NCBI GenBank assembly: GCA_027456925.1
Contig: DAIDTZ010000085.1
Location: 1 to 6,715 of the forward strand
From: Nitrospirota bacterium
GTDB taxonomy: Bacteria > Nitrospirota > UBA9217
Reading direction: 5' to 3'
Length of the DNA: 6,715 nucleotides
Each line of letters starts with the position of its first letter. Within the stretch, counting starts at the first letter, position 1. The notes under the pieces were generated by a model, which made no database searches, was not told the DNA's origin, and saw only the letters and a list, made by a program, of their open reading frames with translations. Shown piece after piece: positions 1 to 4,195 of the stretch. The translations under genes and the position numbers were made by a program.

Positions 1-681
1 GCCGTATCCGGTTTCGTCGAGCACATTATTACCAGGTCGTTCAACGCCGTGGCATCAGTCGGCGAGTGGTACGACTTTCTGGTAAGCACCGACCGGGAAA
101 ACCGGCGCCTCAAGACCGAAATCGAACGCCTGAAGCTCGACAACGCCCTTTCGAACGAACTCCTCCTCGAAAATAACCGCTTGCGGGAAGCGCTGAGTTT
201 CAAAAAGCTCTCTCCGCCTTCAGCGGTCATGGTCCAGGTCATCGGCAAAGACCTTTCTCCCGCTTCGAGCACCATTACGGTCGATAAGGGTTCAGACGAC
301 GGCATCGGAAAAGATATGGCGGTCATCACGGCGGCCGGCGTCGTCGGAAAGGTCTATACCGTTCTTCCCAACACGGCAAAAGTCCTCCTGCTCACCGACC
401 CCGGTAACACGGTTGCCGTCATAGTCCAGCGGAACCGGGAAGAGGGTTTGCTCGAAGGGAAGCTGGTCAACTGCGCCCTCAAATATGTGTCCTATTATGC
501 GGACATTCAGGAAGGCGACCTGCTGGTCACGTCGGGCCTTGACGGGATCTACCCGAAGGGTCTGCCGGTTGCGCCCGTGATGAAAGTAACGAAGCAAGAG
601 GCCGTCGCCTTCCAAACGGTGGTAGCGGAACCCGTTGTTCGTTTTTCCCGTCTGGAAGAGGCATTGGTGCTCAAGAAATGA
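1..681 (+). CDS. mreC: Rod shape-determining protein MreC (5' end missing)
   Basis: MreC is the bitopic, mostly periplasmic scaffold of the elongasome, which contacts PBP2 and supports RodA-PBP2 activation. The frame is open from base 1 with no stop, so the gene begins upstream. The in-frame GTG at 49 is internal, not the start. About 226 residues are visible. The cytoplasmic tail and membrane helix of a typical MreC (about 270-300 residues) are missing. Visible order, counted from the first codon: juxtamembrane helix, a coiled coil at about 29-66 with leucine heptads and the family's EN-RL and EN-RLRE motifs, then the double beta-barrel domain from about 70. The barrel carries recognisable MreC blocks: VDKGSDDGIGKDMAV, GVVGKV, VLLLTDPGNTVAV and EEGLLEGK. 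The stop overlaps the mreD start (ATGA, 678-681). mreB is expected just upstream but lies outside the window. Identification is from motifs and gene order. Confidence 0.95.
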   Translation, partial: AVSGFVEHIITRSFNAVASVGEWYDFLVSTDRENRRLKTEIERLKLDNALSNELLLENNRLREALSFKKLSPPSAVMVQVIGKDLSPASSTITVDKGSDDGIGKDMAVITAAGVVGKVYTVLPNTAKVLLLTDPGNTVAVIVQRNREEGLLEGKLVNCALKYVSYYADIQEGDLLVTSGLDGIYPKGLPVAPVMKVTKQEAVAFQTVVAEPVVRFSRLEEALVLKK

Positions 682-1190
682 AACCCTGGGTCTATCTTGT
701 CGTTCTGCTGCTGATCCTCCCCATTCAAGCCGGCCTGCTCAACCCGCTGTCCATCGGCGGCATCAAACCCGACATCGCGCTGGCCGTCGTCTTTATCATC
801 GGCCTGATCACCGGCCCGGTGGAAGGCGCCTTTGCGGGCATCGGCATCGGCCTGCTTCAAGATATCGGGTCCGCGAGCCTCCTTGGCCTTACCGGTCTCT
901 CCCGGGGGATGGTGGGTCTCCTGTCGGGGTTGCTCGGCAGAAGAGTGCTCGACATCGACAATCCGATGATCGTTCTTTTTCTGGTCGCGTTGAGCATGGC
1001 GGAGGGGCTCTTCATCGCTCTTTTTCTCCAGACGACGTACGGAGCGGTCCCCTTCCTCAGCCTGGTGGCGGGCCGCATCGTTCCCCAGGCCCTCTATACG
1101 GGCCTGTGCGGTCTGCTCCTGTTGCATCTGACCAAGAAGAAAAACGTCCTCACCGCACTCAAGCGACGGGAACTGCGGAAGGAGCGGTAA
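678..1190 (+). CDS. mreD: Rod shape-determining protein MreD
   Basis: MreD is an integral inner-membrane component of the elongasome that associates with MreC. The 170-residue product has the usual MreD length. It is very hydrophobic, with about five predicted membrane segments (roughly residues 3-20, 30-50, 55-85, 95-118 and 125-150) and a basic, lysine/arginine-rich C-terminal tail that should be cytoplasmic. The block KPDIALAVVFIIGLITGP, followed by EGAFAGIGIGLLQDI, is the family hallmark. The ATG overlaps the mreC stop as ATGA. The best purine-rich stretch (GGAAGAGG, 654-661) is about 16 bases upstream, too far for a good Shine-Dalgarno, so initiation probably depends on coupling to mreC translation. 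The stop directly abuts the mrdA ATG. Nothing is truncated. Confidence 0.94.
   Translation: MKPWVYLVVLLLILPIQAGLLNPLSIGGIKPDIALAVVFIIGLITGPVEGAFAGIGIGLLQDIGSASLLGLTGLSRGMVGLLSGLLGRRVLDIDNPMIVLFLVALSMAEGLFIALFLQTTYGAVPFLSLVAGRIVPQALYTGLCGLLLLHLTKKKNVLTALKRRELRKER
1179..1184 (+). promoter_or_regulatory. Shine-Dalgarno for mrdA
   Basis: AAGGAG lies inside the last codons of mreD, six bases before the ATG at 1191. It fixes the mrdA start and places its ribosome-loading site within the upstream coding region, which is typical of a coupled operon. Confidence 0.8.
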
Positions 1191-3002
1191 ATGTTACACC
1201 AGGAAGGACCGATCGATATTCAAAAAAGACTCCCGTTGCTTGCGGTTTATATTGTTTTGTTCACCCTTGCCCTCCTCATCCGCCTCTGGTATCTCCAGGT
1301 GGTCAAGGGGGCCTACTATTATGAACAGGCCGAAAGCAACCGCATCCGGCCGATCAAGCTCAGGCCGCCGCGGGGCATCATTTATGACCGCTACGGAAGA
1401 CCGCTTGTTGAGAACGTGCTTACCTTCGACGTCTCCCTGGTTCCCGAGGACGCGCCGGATTTAGACGCTACGATCGAAAAAATGTCGTCCCTCCTGAAGA
1501 TCGACACGTCTGAAATCCGCACGGCACTGGACGATGCAGCGCCGACCAGGTCAAAATACGATCCCGTGAAGATAGAGGAAGAAGCGCCTTGGAACCAGGT
1601 GGCGCTCGTTGAGGCGCACCAGGAGGATTTGCCCGGTGCGATCATCGAACCCGAACATCGCCGGCATTATCCTTACGGGGGGCTCGCCTCGCACCAGTTG
1701 GGCTACATTGGGAAAGTTTCCCAGGCCCAGCGGAAGCAGGACCAGACGGACATGGGTCTTCTGACCGGCCAGAGCGGTCTCGAAAAAATCTACGATAAAC
1801 TGCTGCGCGGCACCGCGGGCAAACGCATGATCCAGGTGAATGCCGCCGGAAGAAAGGTCAAGGACCTGGGAATTGAAGAGCCCCGGCCCGGGAACGACCT
1901 GTACCTCACGATCGATCTCGATGCGCAAAAGGCTGCAGAGGACGGGCTCGGCGACCGCGCGGGGGCAGTGGTGGCCATGGACCCGAACAGCGGGGAGATT
2001 CTGGCCATCGCCAGCCACCCGAACTACGATCCGAACCTCTTCCCCCGGGGAATTTCGCCCAAGGACTGGGTCCGGCTCATGGATGACCCGGCCCACCCCT
2101 TGTACAACCGGGCCATTCAAAGCGTCTATCCTCCGGGTTCCACGTTCAAGATCATTGTTGCGCTGGCCGGACTGTCGTACGGCGTGATCACCCCCGATGA
2201 AAAGATCGTCTGCCACGGGTTCCTGAAAAGCGGCAGACACTCCTTCCGGTGCTGGAAAAAAGACGGACACGGTGCGATCTCTATGCACCGGGCCCTCGTC
2301 GAATCCTGCGACGTGTACTTTTACACCCTGGGGGAACGGATCGGCTGGGACCGGGTCGCCGCGTTCGCAAAAAAGCTCGGTTATGGAAGCCTGACCGGCA
2401 TTCCTCTGCCCGACGAGAAACCGGGCCTCATTCCCACTGTCGAGTGGAAGAAGAAGCAGACCGGAGAAGCATGGTACGGCGGGGACACGTTCATCAATTC
2501 CATCGGACAGGGGTTCGTGCTCGTAAGCCCCATCCAGGCATGCCAGTTGATGAGCCTCGTCGCCAATGGAGGATCTTTCTACCGTCCCATGCTGCTCAGG
2601 CAGTCGCGAAACCGCGAGACGGGCGTTGTCACGACGTACTCCCCGAAACTCAGGAAGAAAGTCACCATTGATGCCGATGCGCTCGAGGTCGTGCGGAAAG
2701 CGCTTGCGGGCGTCGTTGCCGAACCGGGCGGCACGGGCCACGCAGCCCAGACGCCGATGGCGACCGTCGCGGGCAAATCGGGTACCTCCCAGGTCATTGC
2801 GCAGAAGGTCGCCGGACGGCACCTGGCGGAACTGTCGCGCGACCATGCCTGGTTCATCGCCTATGCCCCGGTCGAAAACCCGAAGATCGCCGTTGCCGTA
2901 ATCGTGGAGCACGGCGGCCATGGCGGCAGCGCAGCCGCGCCCATTGCAAGAAGAGTCATTGAGGAGTATCTAAAAAATGCTGAGCCAAAGATGGTTCGCT
3001 AA
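1191..3002 (+). CDS. mrdA: Penicillin-binding protein 2 (class B transpeptidase MrdA)
   Basis: PBP2 is the DD-transpeptidase of the elongasome, cross-linking the glycan strands made by RodA; it is a beta-lactam target. The 603 residues are normal for the family. Order: short cytoplasmic tail, membrane helix at about 13-36, the class B pedestal motif RGIIYDRYGRPL (61-72), the pedestal/head region to about 230 (including GLEKIYDKLLRGTAG, 196-210), then the transpeptidase domain opening with GNDLYLTIDLDAQ and GAVVAMDPNSGEILA. Active-site motifs are complete: S317-T-F-K320 (SxxK, nucleophile Ser317), S372-C-D374 (the SxN position, with Asp instead of Asn) and K529-S-G-T532 (KTG-type). C341 and C354 (CHGF and FRCW) lie between the first two motifs. 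The start is set by AAGGAG six bases upstream and by abutment to mreD. The 3' end overlaps rodA by 26 bases. MrdA is favoured over FtsI by the neighbours mreCD and rodA and by the SxD motif. Confidence 0.96.
   Translation: MLHQEGPIDIQKRLPLLAVYIVLFTLALLIRLWYLQVVKGAYYYEQAESNRIRPIKLRPPRGIIYDRYGRPLVENVLTFDVSLVPEDAPDLDATIEKMSSLLKIDTSEIRTALDDAAPTRSKYDPVKIEEEAPWNQVALVEAHQEDLPGAIIEPEHRRHYPYGGLASHQLGYIGKVSQAQRKQDQTDMGLLTGQSGLEKIYDKLLRGTAGKRMIQVNAAGRKVKDLGIEEPRPGNDLYLTIDLDAQKAAEDGLGDRAGAVVAMDPNSGEILAIASHPNYDPNLFPRGISPKDWVRLMDDPAHPLYNRAIQSVYPPGSTFKIIVALAGLSYGVITPDEKIVCHGFLKSGRHSFRCWKKDGHGAISMHRALVESCDVYFYTLGERIGWDRVAAFAKKLGYGSLTGIPLPDEKPGLIPTVEWKKKQTGEAWYGGDTFINSIGQGFVLVSPIQACQLMSLVANGGSFYRPMLLRQSRNRETGVVTTYSPKLRKKVTIDADALEVVRKALAGVVAEPGGTGHAAQTPMATVAGKSGTSQVIAQKVAGRHLAELSRDHAWFIAYAPVENPKIAVAVIVEHGGHGGSAAAPIARRVIEEYLKNAEPKMVR
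2961..2966 (+). promoter_or_regulatory. Shine-Dalgarno for rodA
   Basis: GAGGAG inside the 3' end of mrdA, ten bases before the ATG at 2977. It supports the rodA start that overlaps mrdA by 26 bases; the next in-frame ATG (codon 14) would cut into the first membrane segment. Confidence 0.7.
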
Positions 3003-4107
3003 TCTGCCCTGGGGCATGATTGCCCTGATATTCGGAATTACCCTTATCGGTCTCGCCGCGGTCTACAGCGCAACCTATACGTCCCGGGGGCCGTCGCCCC
3101 TTTACTACAAACAGCTCGTCTGGGTTGCCCTGGGTGTGTGCGTGATGGTGGCCGCGGTCATTATTGATTATCACACCATCGGCCGCTTTGCCTACATCAT
3201 ATACGCGTTCTCGCTGTTCCTGCTGCTCCTTGTCATGGTCATCGGGAAAAGCGGCATGGGCGCCCAGCGCTGGCTGGCCATCGGCCCCTTTGTGTTCCAG
3301 CCGGCGGAGCTGGCCAAACTTTCGCTCACCCTGGCCCTGGCCCGGTACTTTGCCGAGGACCCCCGCCGGGGCGGGTATGGGCTCAGGGACCTGCTCGTTC
3401 CCGGCCTTATGGTCCTGGTCCCTCTGGTGCTCGTTTTGAAACAACCCGACCTCGGCACTGCAATCATGCTCCTTCTGACATCTTCGATCATGGTCGTTCT
3501 TGCCGGCATTCACTTCCGGTCAATCATGACCGTTATCGTCAGCGTTGCCGTCGTCGCTTCACTGGTACTGTTCGTTCCGCCCATCCGTCACAAGATCTGG
3601 GGGTCCTTCAAGCCCTACCAGCAGAACAGGATCCGTGCTTTTATCGACCCAAGCTCCGATCCCCTGGGAAGCGGCTATCACGCAAACCAGTCAAAGATCG
3701 CGGTCGGATCGGGCCAGATCACGGGCAAGGGGTACCGCAAGGGAACGCAGAGCCAGATGGCTTTTTTGCCGGAACGCCACACCGATTTCATCTTCGCGGT
3801 CATCGCGGAAGAAATGGGGCTCGTCGGCTCCGGTGTGTTGATCCTGTTATACCTGGCCCTCCTGCTGATCGGCGTGGACACGGCGAAAAACGCGAAAGAC
3901 CGTTTGGGCGTTTTCATGGCCGGCGGCATCGTCGGCATGATTTCGCTGTACGTGTTCATTAATGTAGGCATGGCAGTGGGCATCGTGCCGGTCGTCGGCG
4001 TTCCGCTTCCTCTCGTCAGTTATGGCGGCACCTCCATCATTACGACCTTCCTCGCTCTCGGTTTGCTCTTGAATATCCAGACGCGCCGGTTTAGTCTGTT
4101 CTACTAA
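2977..4107 (+). CDS. rodA: Peptidoglycan glycosyltransferase RodA (SEDS family)
   Basis: RodA polymerises lipid II into glycan strands during lateral wall growth and works as a complex with PBP2, encoded just upstream. The 376-residue, strongly hydrophobic product matches the family length and shows about ten membrane segments with a large extracytoplasmic loop at about 200-270. Signature blocks are all present: FQPAELAK (107-114), KQPDLGTA (155-162), FLPERHTDF (263-271) and PLPLVSYGGTS (343-353). Asp270, in the HTDF motif, corresponds to the essential aspartate shown in characterised RodA proteins. RodA rather than FtsW is inferred from the mrdA neighbour and the absence of cell-division genes. 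GAGGAG at 2961-2966 supports the start. The gene ends with TAA 88 bases before the next start, so co-transcription with the downstream gene is possible but not shown. Confidence 0.96.
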   Translation: MLSQRWFANLPWGMIALIFGITLIGLAAVYSATYTSRGPSPLYYKQLVWVALGVCVMVAAVIIDYHTIGRFAYIIYAFSLFLLLLVMVIGKSGMGAQRWLAIGPFVFQPAELAKLSLTLALARYFAEDPRRGGYGLRDLLVPGLMVLVPLVLVLKQPDLGTAIMLLLTSSIMVVLAGIHFRSIMTVIVSVAVVASLVLFVPPIRHKIWGSFKPYQQNRIRAFIDPSSDPLGSGYHANQSKIAVGSGQITGKGYRKGTQSQMAFLPERHTDFIFAVIAEEMGLVGSGVLILLYLALLLIGVDTAKNAKDRLGVFMAGGIVGMISLYVFINVGMAVGIVPVVGVPLPLVSYGGTSIITTFLALGLLLNIQTRRFSLFY

Positions 4108-4112
4108 AAATT

Positions 4113-4187
4113 ATAGGGGCAAGCAGCAAGGGGCAAGGGTCTAGGTTTTTTCTTGCTACTTGCTACTTGTCCCTTGACCCTTACAAA
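4113..4187 (+). repeat. Degenerate 7-base repeat array in two opposed halves
   Basis: In the rodA/radical SAM gap, CAAG recurs with exact 7-base spacing at 4120, 4127 and 4134 (units CAAGCAG, CAAGGGG, CAAGGGT), with a degenerate unit on each side. After a T6 run at 4146-4151 the complementary motif CTTG recurs, also every 7 bases, at 4152, 4159, 4166 and 4173, with CTTA at 4180 (units CTTGCTA twice, CTTGTCC, CTTGACC, CTTACAA). The halves are therefore the same heptamer on opposite strands. Several hairpin registers are possible: 4120-4130 with 4152-4162 or with 4159-4169 (10 of 11 pairs each), or 4126-4139 with 4171-4184 (12 of 14). The order of unit types is not mirrored, so it is not one perfect palindrome. 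Its role is unknown; no open frame or clear promoter is visible here. Confidence 0.75.
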
Positions 4188-4191
4188 GGAG
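4185..4191 (+). promoter_or_regulatory. Shine-Dalgarno for the radical SAM gene
   Basis: AAAGGAG lies four bases before the ATG at 4196. The spacing is short but the match is strong, and it fixes the start. The site begins within the last degenerate heptamer, so a hairpin formed by the repeat could come close to the ribosome-loading site. Confidence 0.8.
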
Positions 4192-4195
4192 TCTC

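Noticed and set aside
49..51. GTG as the true mreC start
   Set aside because: The frame continues open to base 1 with MreC-like sequence, and starting here would remove the membrane anchor. The gene is cut by the window edge.
635..1324. A 229-codon plus-strand frame overlapping mreD
   Set aside because: It spans the mreC/mreD/mrdA junctions in another frame. The product is rich in Arg, Pro and His with no membrane segments or motif, whereas the mreD frame has a clear family match.
1551..2921. A 456-codon open frame on the minus strand, antisense to mrdA
   Set aside because: It lies wholly within mrdA, which has all its catalytic motifs. The antisense translation has no recognisable domain and is rich in Arg, Gly and Asp, as expected from antisense reading of GC-rich coding DNA.
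4116..4151. Possible Rho-independent terminator after rodA (GC-rich stretch followed by T6)
   Set aside because: The bases directly before the T6 run (CTAGG) are not the 3' arm of any stable stem. The pairings I find put the 3' arm after the T run, so the usual stem-then-U-tract order is absent on the plus strand.
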